Positions 1 through 7,098 of a stretch of 64,000 nt of DNA are shown here, in pieces. Under the pieces are notes generated by a model. That model ran no database searches, was not told where the DNA came from, and was given only the letters and a program-made list of their open reading frames with translations. The stretch is from Peptococcaceae bacterium CEB3. GTDB taxonomy: Bacteria > Bacillota > Desulfitobacteriia > Desulfitobacteriales > Desulfitobacteriaceae. The translations under genes were made by a program, and so were the position numbers. The DNA is taken from assembly GCA_001029295.1 (NCBI GenBank), contig LDXJ01000052.1:29-64028 (forward strand), written 5' to 3'. Positions within the stretch are counted from its first letter, which is position 1; each line of letters starts with the position of its first letter.

Positions 1-356
1 CTTTAAGCTGTGCTCACCGGCAACCCGCTCAATCTCTTGGAACTCATCAAAGACGACAATGAGCTTTTTTTTGTCGGCCTTGGCCAATTGCTCTGGCAGA
101 TCCAGCGCGTCGTCAAACAATTGATCATCCGAAACATTTTTTGCTGTATGTGCAAGGGACAATTCTAACCCTTTGAGCTTAAGGCTCAACTTTGACGAGT
201 GAAGGAAATTCTGTTTAATGTGCTCCAACGTGTTGCTTATTCTTGTCCGGTTCTCAAGGCACCCGTCCATTAAAGCCTTGCTGAACATGTTTTTTTCGGA
301 TAGACGGAACAGATCCACAAAAACTGTATAATGTCCCTCTTCTTTCAACTGCCTCA
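1..356 (-). pseudogene. 3' part of an IS-interrupted AAA ATPase (continues beyond the window)
   Basis: Reading leftwards from the end of the insertion element, one open frame runs to the window edge. It contains a hydrophobic strand followed by acidic residues (LIVVFDEFQEI), a typical Walker B, about 110 codons in. Joined to the piece at 1811-1967 it gives one continuous frame (…LELLRQLKEEGHY…), as in the archaeal-type/AAA_14-like ATPases that start with an RE-x-L segment and a P-loop. The element at 357-1810 separates the two parts. The rest of the gene lies outside the window, so its full length and C-terminal domain cannot be judged. Confidence 0.75.
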
Positions 357-386
357 TTGACCTCCTCCCCGGAATAAATTCCGGGG

Positions 387-520
387 ATTCCCGCCTTCCC
401 TCGTCGGAAAGACAGCGGTGGTACAAGCACCTCTAAGCAATCATTCTGTGACACAGAACCTTTGCCTTACATGTATGCAGCGGATACAACCGAACCGGGT
501 TACGCAAAATCCCCTTATCG
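387..520 (-). ncRNA. Possible omega/reRNA of TnpB at the right end
   Basis: TnpB nucleases use a guide RNA transcribed from the 3' end of tnpB through the right end of the element. The stretch from the last codons of tnpB through the 46 bp after its stop and up to the right-end hairpin is the expected location. This is placement by family knowledge only; I did not derive a secondary structure. The guide would be read from the flanking DNA just below position 357, that is, from the interrupted ATPase gene. Confidence 0.3.
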
Positions 521-1713
521 ACAAGACTTAAATCGGTGTCCGGGAATGCCTTGCGCAAAATATTGGCCGAACCGTTCAGATCGGCATTAATCACTTGACC
601 TTTCCCAGATCGGTACAACCCACGGCTAATCCGCCGACCACTAAACGTATGCCGGACCCCGGCTTGATACTCGGGAATTTCATCCCGGTCCAAAAAGCTG
701 GATTTCGATGTGTACGATTCGGTAATCTCCAGGTATTGAATCCCGTTTTTCTCGCAAAGGTACCCAAGAAACCGGCGAAACTTCCAATAAGGAATCTGAA
801 CGAAATTCTGGTTGTTCCTGTGCCCAATATTAATGTTTTGCTTCCATCCGGGGTTTACCCCAACCACTACAGTCCCAATCCTGTACTGTAGGCAATGTTT
901 AACAATTAGGTGTGCTGATTTACTCATGTAGTCTCGGATGAAGTTTTCTCGGTTAAAAGCGATAGCGGCTAGGCGGTTTGTTTCGGTCTTAATGCCCTGT
1001 AAATCCTTGACAGATTGAAGCCGAGATCGTTCTTTGTTATACCATTGATTTTCCGACTTAATTCGTTTCCCGTCGACTAAAAAGGACTGTCCCAGCGTAT
1101 CAATACACGAAGCAAAATTATTTACGCCAAGGTCAATAGACAAAATATCATCCCGCAGGGGTGTTGGACGGACATCCATTTGATAGACAAACTCCGCTTC
1201 TAGAAAACGGGCTTGATGTTTCGGGTTGATCCGTACCTCGCGGATCGGCAAACCGTTCAGGCGGTCTGGAATCCCGATCTTAATGGGTGAAAAAGAGTTT
1301 TGTCTAGACATCGGCACCTGGAAAAATCCGTCATGAATACTGATCGCATTCGTTGAGCAAACAATGGGGTAATACCCATCCTTGGGCAAGTATTTAGGGA
1401 TTGAAACCTTTTCTGTGGGATATTTCCCCTTAACGGCCAACCGCTTGAGAGACAGAAAAGATTTCATAGCCTCATGCGCTTTACGAAGTGTTTGCTGGGA
1501 TACTCCTGCTTGAAGCATGGCATAGCTCTCGTTTGCCTTGGCACTTTTATACAATTTGTTAAACCCCAACAATTTCCCCGTCTTAAAGAAATGCTGGCGC
1601 AAGGTATAAAGTGCCACGTTATACAGGTTTTTGCTGTACCGGCTCAACTGTCTTAATGTCTCAAACTCCTCTCGGGTTAATTTCTTGACTCTCATCGTTT
1701 GGGTAGCGAACAT
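433..1713 (-). CDS. tnpB: TnpB RNA-guided nuclease (OrfB/IS605 family), zinc-finger-less variant
   Basis: A 426-residue TnpB. The RuvC-like catalytic residues are present: D194 in SIDLGVNN, E332 in EITESYTSKSSF and D378 in NADLNGSAN. The CxxC…CxxC zinc finger that normally lies between E and the last D is absent; this segment is DRDEIPEYQAGVRHTF followed by a basic stretch. The start at 1713 was chosen because AGAGGTGG lies four bases upstream; the longer frame from 1752 would translate the leader repeat. TnpB cleaves DNA guided by its reRNA and helps retain the element at its site. Its 18-bp upstream core repeat is shared with Tad genes and the adhesin gene of this replicon. Confidence 0.9.
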   Translation of the reverse strand: MFATQTMRVKKLTREEFETLRQLSRYSKNLYNVALYTLRQHFFKTGKLLGFNKLYKSAKANESYAMLQAGVSQQTLRKAHEAMKSFLSLKRLAVKGKYPTEKVSIPKYLPKDGYYPIVCSTNAISIHDGFFQVPMSRQNSFSPIKIGIPDRLNGLPIREVRINPKHQARFLEAEFVYQMDVRPTPLRDDILSIDLGVNNFASCIDTLGQSFLVDGKRIKSENQWYNKERSRLQSVKDLQGIKTETNRLAAIAFNRENFIRDYMSKSAHLIVKHCLQYRIGTVVVGVNPGWKQNINIGHRNNQNFVQIPYWKFRRFLGYLCEKNGIQYLEITESYTSKSSFLDRDEIPEYQAGVRHTFSGRRISRGLYRSGKGQVINADLNGSANILRKAFPDTDLSLVDKGILRNPVRLYPLHTCKAKVLCHRMIA

Positions 1714-1752
1714 AAAACCACCTCTCATATATAGGTGGTTTTTGTCCAACAA
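1714..1752 (-). repeat. Gene-boundary repeat copy A, upstream of tnpB
   Basis: Contains the 18-bp core TGTTGGACAAAAACCACC (complement of 1734-1751). In RNA of the minus strand, AAAACCACCT (1733-1742) can pair perfectly with AGGTGGTTTT (1714-1723) across a 9-base loop, burying the tnpB ribosome binding site. The whole 40-base leader is nearly identical to copy G at 37351. Confidence 0.9.
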
Positions 1753-1810
1753 ACGCCCGTGGGTGTTTTCATCCCCGGAATGAATTCCGGGGTTTTCAAC
1801 ACCCTATCCT

Positions 1811-1967
1811 ATAATTCCAGGACTATGGATGTCTTGTCAATCCGGCGCGGCCCTGCAAGAACAAGGTTTTGGCCCATAAGCAAACGGGATTTTATTGTTC
1901 TTAAGAAATCCTCCCGGTCGATAATTTCCTCTTTCGGGACCGGCATTCCAAATGGGAACAGGTTCAT
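1811..1967 (-). pseudogene. 5' part of the IS-interrupted ATPase, P-loop altered
   Basis: Starts at ATG 1967 with an ideal AAGGAGGTG ribosome binding site and a textbook promoter upstream. It encodes about 52 residues up to the insertion: a conserved RE-x-L segment and a P-loop read as GPRRIDKTS. Relatives have G before K (RIGKTS); here a GAC codon replaces it, which should damage nucleotide binding. So the gene carries a likely loss-of-function substitution in addition to the insertion. A tight palindrome overlaps its -10 box, so it was probably repressed by an element-encoded regulator. Confidence 0.75.
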
Positions 1968-1980
1968 AATATCACCTCCT

Positions 1981-2015
1981 TGTGATATTATATCACACTA
2001 CTGTGTATATCGCAA
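1981..2015 (-). promoter_or_regulatory. SigA-type promoter with palindromic operator
   Basis: On the minus strand TTGCGA (2010-2015) and TATAAT (1987-1992) are 17 bp apart. The -10 sits inside the palindrome TGTGATATTATATCACA (1981-1997), with a strong ribosome binding site directly after it. This is the cleanest copy of the AT-rich operator motif found in front of many genes here. Confidence 0.8.
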
Positions 2016-2037
2016 AAACTTTCGGACCCCAGCAACA

Positions 2038-2082
2038 GCCAAAGGGGCCCCGTCTCCGTTGGAGATCGAGACCCCTTTGGCT
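2038..2082. terminator. Hairpin terminator after the 2102-3361 genes
   Basis: GCCAAAGGGG and CCCCTTTGGC form the outer stem, with inner complementary GTCTC/GAGAC. A six-T run follows on the plus side about ten bases later. A related hairpin lies at 3519-3565. Confidence 0.6.
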
Positions 2083-2101
2083 TCGGGCTCCTTTTTTGAG
2101 T

Positions 2102-2332
2102 TCATTTGTGAGATTTCGGCAATTCTGCCCTAACAAACAAAGCTATGAATACGACAGCCACCAACGCAAAGAGCACTTCGGAAAAATAAAATCCGCCGAA
2201 TACCATGACATGTTGGATTCCTGGGATAAACCCAAGGGTTAATTTCTGGAGAACAAATAGAATGGCGAAAGCTGCTACATACATATTGATGACTCTTAAA
2301 CGATCTATGATTTTCAACTTCCCCACCTCCAT
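2102..2332 (-). CDS. Small two-helix membrane protein
   Basis: Unrecognised 76-residue protein with two hydrophobic segments (about residues 18-32 and 42-66) and a short charged tail. It lies 21 bp after the stop of the membrane protein at 2354-3361 on the same strand, so the two are probably co-transcribed and end at the hairpin at 2038-2082. The ATG at 2332 has no clear ribosome binding site; GGAGGTGGGG lies just inside the frame and would better serve TTG 2317, giving 71 residues. Function unknown; it may partner the neighbouring protein in the membrane. Confidence 0.6.
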   Translation of the reverse strand: MEVGKLKIIDRLRVINMYVAAFAILFVLQKLTLGFIPGIQHVMVFGGFYFSEVLFALVAVVFIALFVRAELPKSHK

Positions 2333-2353
2333 ACCGTGTTCCCAGAGAATTCT

Positions 2354-3361
2354 TTACAGTTTTTCATCTTCCTCGTCATTTTCGTCTAGTTCCTTTGGTA
2401 GCTTTACCTCCAATGCTGCAAACGCTCGTTGTAATTCCAATTTCTTGAGTTCTACTTCGTGTCTATGCGACTCTTCCATAAATTTGCGAATTTCCTCAAA
2501 AATGCCTTTTAACCCAGGGGTTTGTATCTCGATAACCTTGAATATTTTGTAAGTCCCCCCGGACAAAGCCACTATTAAAATCGCGATAACTCCAATAACA
2601 CTAACCGGCCCAAATAGCTCAATGGGTCCGGGGGATTGAACGTTAATTTTTATTTTTACGTTATTTTTATCTAGATTAACCCCCGTTACGCTATTATAAA
2701 GATCGATCAAGCCGAGAATTGTGCTAATAAATCCGACAATTTCGTTTCCGGAAATATCGCTGGTTCTACGAACATTTAATATTAAATGGGCTTGGTTTTC
2801 TTTCAAGTAGAATCCATACATAGTTCTGTCTATGTAGTGGGCATAGTCATTTGCTTTTGTTATAGCGTAATGCGAATTGAGTAACTTATACAGGTAAGGA
2901 TCCAGTGTGTCTCTGTCTCTCCACGCGACCCACCTCACTTTCCTTCTCTTGACGAAGTCACACTGGTTCATTTCACGGGTTACGACAGGACTTTCGCCCA
3001 AGTAAATATCACCATCAACAATCCCAAACTGAACCAATTCAGAATTTTCGCCGGGTGCAATCACGACGTCGCCAATACCCATCTCGGTAACAAATCTGAT
3101 AATAGGTTTTACGATTCGCCCCGGTTGCGACTCTTCCTTGTCCTTTTTTTGAAGCAATATCTTCGCTTGTTCAACGACTTGGTCATACGCTTTCTGATCA
3201 ACCGCTGCCCTGCGTATTAAGTCTAGGTCACTAATGTCGTTCCAACCAAGTGCTACATAGCCACCTGCTACAAACTCATGAAAATGCTTCCCTCCCGATG
3301 TTCTTACTAACCAATAATTGGTTTCATTTCTTAACTCCTCCATCGATTTCCCCGGCACCAA
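2354..3361 (-). CDS. Membrane-anchored protein of unknown function, defence-like N-terminal domain
   Basis: About 335 residues. The N-terminal region (NYWLVRTSGG…YVALGWNDIS) resembles a domain I associate with predicted restriction or defence proteins, but I cannot name the family securely. A single membrane helix lies around residues 255-278, followed by a charged, coiled-coil-like acidic tail ending in DENDEEDEKL. The start is uncertain: TTG 3361, GTG 3358 and ATG 3343 are all possible, the last preceded by GGGGAAA. With the small membrane protein downstream it forms a two-gene unit. A membrane-tethered sensor or effector is a guess from architecture. Confidence 0.6.
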   Translation of the reverse strand: MVPGKSMEELRNETNYWLVRTSGGKHFHEFVAGGYVALGWNDISDLDLIRRAAVDQKAYDQVVEQAKILLQKKDKEESQPGRIVKPIIRFVTEMGIGDVVIAPGENSELVQFGIVDGDIYLGESPVVTREMNQCDFVKRRKVRWVAWRDRDTLDPYLYKLLNSHYAITKANDYAHYIDRTMYGFYLKENQAHLILNVRRTSDISGNEIVGFISTILGLIDLYNSVTGVNLDKNNVKIKINVQSPGPIELFGPVSVIGVIAILIVALSGGTYKIFKVIEIQTPGLKGIFEEIRKFMEESHRHEVELKKLELQRAFAALEVKLPKELDENDEEDEKL

Positions 3362-3518
3362 CCCTTGCCTCTATGCGACATTGTAGACGGGGGTAGACAT
3401 GCCGAACTCTCCCTCCTTTCTTCTGGCTAGTTACGCCTGACATTTACGCGGTTTCCCCCCCGAAAAAGTCCATTACATTAATTTAGTATAAATCCTTTTC
3501 CGATATCAGGCAACAGGG

Positions 3519-3565
3519 TCCTTGCAAAAGGGCCCCGTCTCAACTTAAGATCGGGACCCCTTTGG
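3519..3565 (-). terminator. Intrinsic terminator of the Tad/T4SS train
   Basis: Immediately after the stop of the lysozyme-like gene, AAAGGGGTCCCG and CGGGGCCCTTT pair and are followed by TTTTG on the minus strand. It is the first clear terminator reached by the genes running from about 21.7 kb. Its sequence is clearly related to the hairpin at 2038-2082. Confidence 0.7.
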
Positions 3566-3568
3566 CTT

Positions 3569-4600
3569 TTACCCCGCCAACGCCAGAATCGCCGGAGCTG
3601 CTAATCCGTCCGTAAGGCCAATCGCCAAAATAGCGGCCCCCACGAATAAAACCGTTAGAGCAACATTTTCCGCCGTAACAACCCCGTACACATGATTCAG
3701 CTGCCCGCTGACGGCGGCCTCCGCCTCCAGGCCGCCATTGTAAAGTGCGTTTTTGGCGTATTTCCACCCCGTGGCCGTCGCGGCCATAAATTTATCCAGC
3801 ACCGTCGCTCCGCCCGAGGCCGGAATGACCTTGCCGAGAATACCCATATTCGTCTGGCCGAACACGGTAATCCCCTGGCCGATGTCCGTCCGCACTTGGG
3901 CTGCCCATCCGGACAGATCGTTGGTCTCGACGTATTGGCTTAGCCCATTCTCAACGTCGGAGACGGCCTGTTCCCAACTGAACGCCTGGGTCGGAATGCC
4001 GTTTTTGCCCAATCGGTAATAAAGGCTCAACGACTTAAGAAAATCCGTAAACTTTTGCGATCCCCACCCGTACGACTGCCAGGATGTCACCTCGCCGGTA
4101 ATAATGCCGGCGGCCCCTATGGCCGATCTCGCGACGCCAATAGCCGGCACGGTATTGACATCCGTCCAGCCGTAGGAAAAAGGATTCAGTTGGGCGTCCC
4201 TATACTGTACCCATCCCCCCTCCGCCATCAGCGCGCTGGCCGAAAGCAGACTGTGCTCGGCGTTTATAATGCCCAGCATCAAGCCCAGACTGATATTTTT
4301 TTGGCGGCAAACCTGGTCGATCGTTTGCAGCATCGGCATCGTAATCAGCGTATCCGGCACCCTTTGGTGAAGCCAATCCAGGACATCTTGGAGTGGATAC
4401 CCCTCATATTGTAGCTCAATTGGCGCAGTCACGGGAACTGGATCAAAACTAGGAACATGTACCGGTGCCGGGGCAAGCCCGTCGCCCGACGGAGGGTTGA
4501 GGATATCGGGAATTTGCGCGTAAAACAGCCAAGGCAATAAAAACAGACATGCAACCAAAAGCGCGATTGCATAGCGGCGTCGGTATTTTGCTTGGATCAT
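3569..4600 (-). CDS. Lysozyme-like cell-wall hydrolase of the secretion system (VirB1-like)
   Basis: 343 residues. A basic N-terminus is followed by one membrane helix (about residues 10-30), a proline-rich linker, and a lysozyme-fold region with MLGIINAEHS (candidate catalytic Glu) and NPFSYGWTD, as in soluble transglycosylases and glucosaminidases. The C-terminus has further hydrophobic segments (about 305-343). Such enzymes open the peptidoglycan for assembly of type IV secretion channels. It is the last gene of the train, has AAGGGGGTG before its ATG, and follows the VirB4-like gene by 4 bp. Which cleavage it makes cannot be told from sequence. Confidence 0.7.
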   Translation of the reverse strand: MIQAKYRRRYAIALLVACLFLLPWLFYAQIPDILNPPSGDGLAPAPVHVPSFDPVPVTAPIELQYEGYPLQDVLDWLHQRVPDTLITMPMLQTIDQVCRQKNISLGLMLGIINAEHSLLSASALMAEGGWVQYRDAQLNPFSYGWTDVNTVPAIGVARSAIGAAGIITGEVTSWQSYGWGSQKFTDFLKSLSLYYRLGKNGIPTQAFSWEQAVSDVENGLSQYVETNDLSGWAAQVRTDIGQGITVFGQTNMGILGKVIPASGGATVLDKFMAATATGWKYAKNALYNGGLEAEAAVSGQLNHVYGVVTAENVALTVLFVGAAILAIGLTDGLAAPAILALAG

Positions 4601-4604
4601 GCTG

Positions 4605-6326
4605 TCACCCCCTTGTTTTGTACAGGGCCGCTTCCTCGGGCGGGATGTCCACCCGAACTTGAACCCAATGCCCGCCCCTGTCCCGAATACAGGCGATATG
4701 GGTCCCGAACTGCTTGCGAATAGCGGTCTCGACCCCGGCCGGAAGGGTAATAACCTTGGTTAATTTGTCAATTTGGTCCGACTCCAAGGCGAAAATGACC
4801 TTCACCGGGGTATTCCCCCAAATCTGGTTCCCCAGATCAGTCGTCCACAGCTGACTCGGGGTATTCGTGGCGAACAGCATAACGCCATTCCATTTCCGAA
4901 TAGTCGTCATTAAGTTCGCGAAATAATTCCCTATGACCGGCTTGGTAATCGTCCGCTGCCCCTCGTCGGAATCGACCACGGTGTTCCGGCCCAATTTGCG
5001 GTTTTGTCGCAGCCATTCCCACGAGGTATCGATCGCCATGGAAAATTTAATCGCGGCCACTTTCGGGCTGGACACGATATCGGGATTGCCTAAATGGAAC
5101 ACGACTAAACGGTTCGGCTGGGTATCCATTTTAATCGGGTCCGAAAAATATCCGGAGAGCCCGCCCTCAAACCCGCGCCAGCATTTCGTCTTAACAGTTT
5201 CGTCGCACTCATCATAAATCTGGCGCATGGTGATGGAGTGGGGTTTATCCCATGTCTCGGGCTTATGCTCGATAATGCCGGCTTGACCGTAAACTTTGGC
5301 CACCGCTTTTTCGACGCTTGTCAGTTCCAAATCGTTCAAATCCCCCATGAGGGTAAACACCCGGCCTATGGCCGACCGCATCCGGGAATAGCGGGTGGAG
5401 TCCTCGTCGGCCAAACCGGTAACCCCCGGGATTAAGCACGGGTCGGGAAACCGCCCGGACTCACCGGACAGATCGATCCAAAGTCCGCCCAGATTTTCAC
5501 AAAGGCTCCGATATTCGCCGTCAATGTCGAATATGATAATCCAGACACCTTTTGTGTACATATCGTACAAAATGGCCTTCATCCAGTAACTTTTGCCGGA
5601 TCCGGTCATACCGAAAATCACGGCATTGCTGGCAAACCCATCTTTGCCCGCCAACAAGTCCAATTGTACCGGGCTTTTCGTACCCAAAATGTGGCCGACA
5701 TAGACCCCCTGCCCGTCCCCGGCGAAACCGACCCCGCGCGGAATAATAGCGGCCGCCCGCTTGGGTACCATGGTCCAGCGATTCCAATGTTCCAGAACTT
5801 TGAGCTTGGCTTTCCCCATCAGTGTGGTAAAGAGCGCCCCAGGAGCCTGTTCGCCGTTGACGGCCACCGCCAACACCCCGTATGAATTCGCGATATCTAA
5901 AAACTTGTTGCAATCAGCCGCCAAGGTTTCCTTGTCCGGGCTGGAAAGCGTTACAAACGTCTCCTCGTCGGTCAACGTCTCATGTTGGTAAAGCATGGCA
6001 TTGCGCAGCGTCAAGATTTTTCGGTAATCCCGCAGCTCGTCGTCGCGGGGGAGCGCGTTGGTGTCCCCTTCTTGGGTGGACATTTCCAAATTGGTTTCCA
6101 ACCGGTTAATTTTGCGGCGGAGGCCGCCGGTCACCTGGAACACGCTGGGCCAAAAAGCGCTTTTAACGCGAAACATTAAATCCGCCCGCATCATCTCAAT
6201 CCACATCACCTCAATACCCTGCGGCGGCCAGGCGGCCAAACGGAATGTTTTATGATAAGCGGCCCCTGACTGCCCTAACCACAGAAAATGATCAAAGTCC
6301 TCTTTAACCGGCACGACGGCTTGCAT
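4605..6326 (-). CDS. virB4: VirB4-like secretion ATPase
   Basis: About 573 residues of a VirB4/TraE-type ATPase. Walker A is GMTGSGKS near residue 238 and a Walker B-like strand ends in VVDSDEGQ near residue 448; further C-terminal motifs include MLFATNTPSQ. VirB4 ATPases sit at the inner face of the membrane and power assembly and substrate movement in type IV secretion. The gene follows the PrgI/VirB3-like gene with an overlap, the usual order in Gram-positive conjugation loci. I prefer ATG 6326 (ribosome binding site GGAGGTGA, eight bases away) to TTG 6332. No VirD4 coupling protein is visible in the window. Confidence 0.85.
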   Translation of the reverse strand: MQAVVPVKEDFDHFLWLGQSGAAYHKTFRLAAWPPQGIEVMWIEMMRADLMFRVKSAFWPSVFQVTGGLRRKINRLETNLEMSTQEGDTNALPRDDELRDYRKILTLRNAMLYQHETLTDEETFVTLSSPDKETLAADCNKFLDIANSYGVLAVAVNGEQAPGALFTTLMGKAKLKVLEHWNRWTMVPKRAAAIIPRGVGFAGDGQGVYVGHILGTKSPVQLDLLAGKDGFASNAVIFGMTGSGKSYWMKAILYDMYTKGVWIIIFDIDGEYRSLCENLGGLWIDLSGESGRFPDPCLIPGVTGLADEDSTRYSRMRSAIGRVFTLMGDLNDLELTSVEKAVAKVYGQAGIIEHKPETWDKPHSITMRQIYDECDETVKTKCWRGFEGGLSGYFSDPIKMDTQPNRLVVFHLGNPDIVSSPKVAAIKFSMAIDTSWEWLRQNRKLGRNTVVDSDEGQRTITKPVIGNYFANLMTTIRKWNGVMLFATNTPSQLWTTDLGNQIWGNTPVKVIFALESDQIDKLTKVITLPAGVETAIRKQFGTHIACIRDRGGHWVQVRVDIPPEEAALYKTRG

Positions 6327-7098
6327 CGGCAATCACCTCCAAATAGCGCTTGCGCAAAGCTCCGGGATTCAGCGCGTCGTGGGATTCCTGGGCCGCATTG
6401 GCCGCGCTCACCCAAATCCATTCCCCTTTCCCGCCCCCCGCGTAATATGCCCGCCGAATCCGGTTCGACAGCGTTTCCGCCTTCGCCACGTCACCGCCAG
6501 CGAAAATGAGCCGGACATATAGCTCTGTAACATAGCGCGAGGTCCCGGTCTCCATCCAATATTTTTCCCGCGTGAGATTTTCCACCCGTTCCGGGACAAA
6601 AGACCTGTGAAATAAATAGGTCTCCAAGACCGCCCCGACCTGCACCGCGGTCCGCACCATAGCGGCCACCCCTTCCGTCAGCATTTCGTATTCGGAATCC
6701 GACAGCAAATCGGTCGGCGGCAAAATCAGATTCGCAAAGACCATGACCTGCCCGTCCTGGACAATGAAATTTTTCAGCGTTTCGAACGGTTTCCAATCGT
6801 AGCCGTGTGCGAGGGGATTCCCCGCCGCAATTTCCCGAGGCCGGGCGGAAAATTCCCTGCGGATCTTTAGTTTTCGCGGCCCGTCCATTTGAAAAAACAA
6901 TCCGGCCCCAATCGGAATTAGAAAAACAAGCGCTCTCACAAGCACGGGGATAAAAGCCAATAAGCCGAACAGCAGCAGTGACAAGGCGGCCACCCCGGCA
7001 ATGATCAGGAAATCCTGCGTTTTAATGTTGCCGATAACGACGGCGTCCGTCCCCGCATCCAGTTCGATCTGTTCGGCCGGCATAAAATCCTGTTTCAC
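6304..7098 (-). CDS. PrgI/VirB3-like inner-membrane secretion protein
   Basis: 264 residues. Two adjacent membrane helices (about residues 29-48 and 51-66) near the N-terminus are followed by a cytoplasmic domain of about 190 residues. Two N-terminal helices just upstream of a VirB4 gene is the classic VirB3/PrgI arrangement, but family members are usually shorter, so the long soluble domain is unusual. The GTG at 7098 has GAGGGGG at good spacing and overlaps the stop of the VirB6-like gene by four bases. It probably docks VirB4 to the membrane channel. Confidence 0.7.
   Translation of the reverse strand: MKQDFMPAEQIELDAGTDAVVIGNIKTQDFLIIAGVAALSLLLFGLLAFIPVLVRALVFLIPIGAGLFFQMDGPRKLKIRREFSARPREIAAGNPLAHGYDWKPFETLKNFIVQDGQVMVFANLILPPTDLLSDSEYEMLTEGVAAMVRTAVQVGAVLETYLFHRSFVPERVENLTREKYWMETGTSRYVTELYVRLIFAGGDVAKAETLSNRIRRAYYAGGGKGEWIWVSAANAAQESHDALNPGALRKRYLEVIADASRRAG

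Larger units (their letters stand above)
357..1810 (-). mobile_element. TnpB-only IS200/IS605-type element, 1454 bp
   Basis: Both ends carry the same subterminal palindrome, CCCCGGAAT…ATTCCGGGG (367-386 and 1773-1792), the hairpin hallmark of this superfamily. Read on the minus strand, the left flank ends in TTAT and the element ends in TCAA, matching the target-tetranucleotide and end-cleavage style of the IS608 group. Removing exactly 357-1810 restores an uninterrupted ATPase frame (GAA TTA TTG AGG), which fixes the borders well. There is no tnpA Y1 transposase, so movement would need one supplied in trans. No target-site duplication is seen, as expected for this family. Confidence 0.85.

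Noticed and set aside
595-891. Plus-strand frame opposite tnpB
   Set aside because: Proline-rich shadow of the tnpB coding strand, no ribosome binding site, no recognisable protein.
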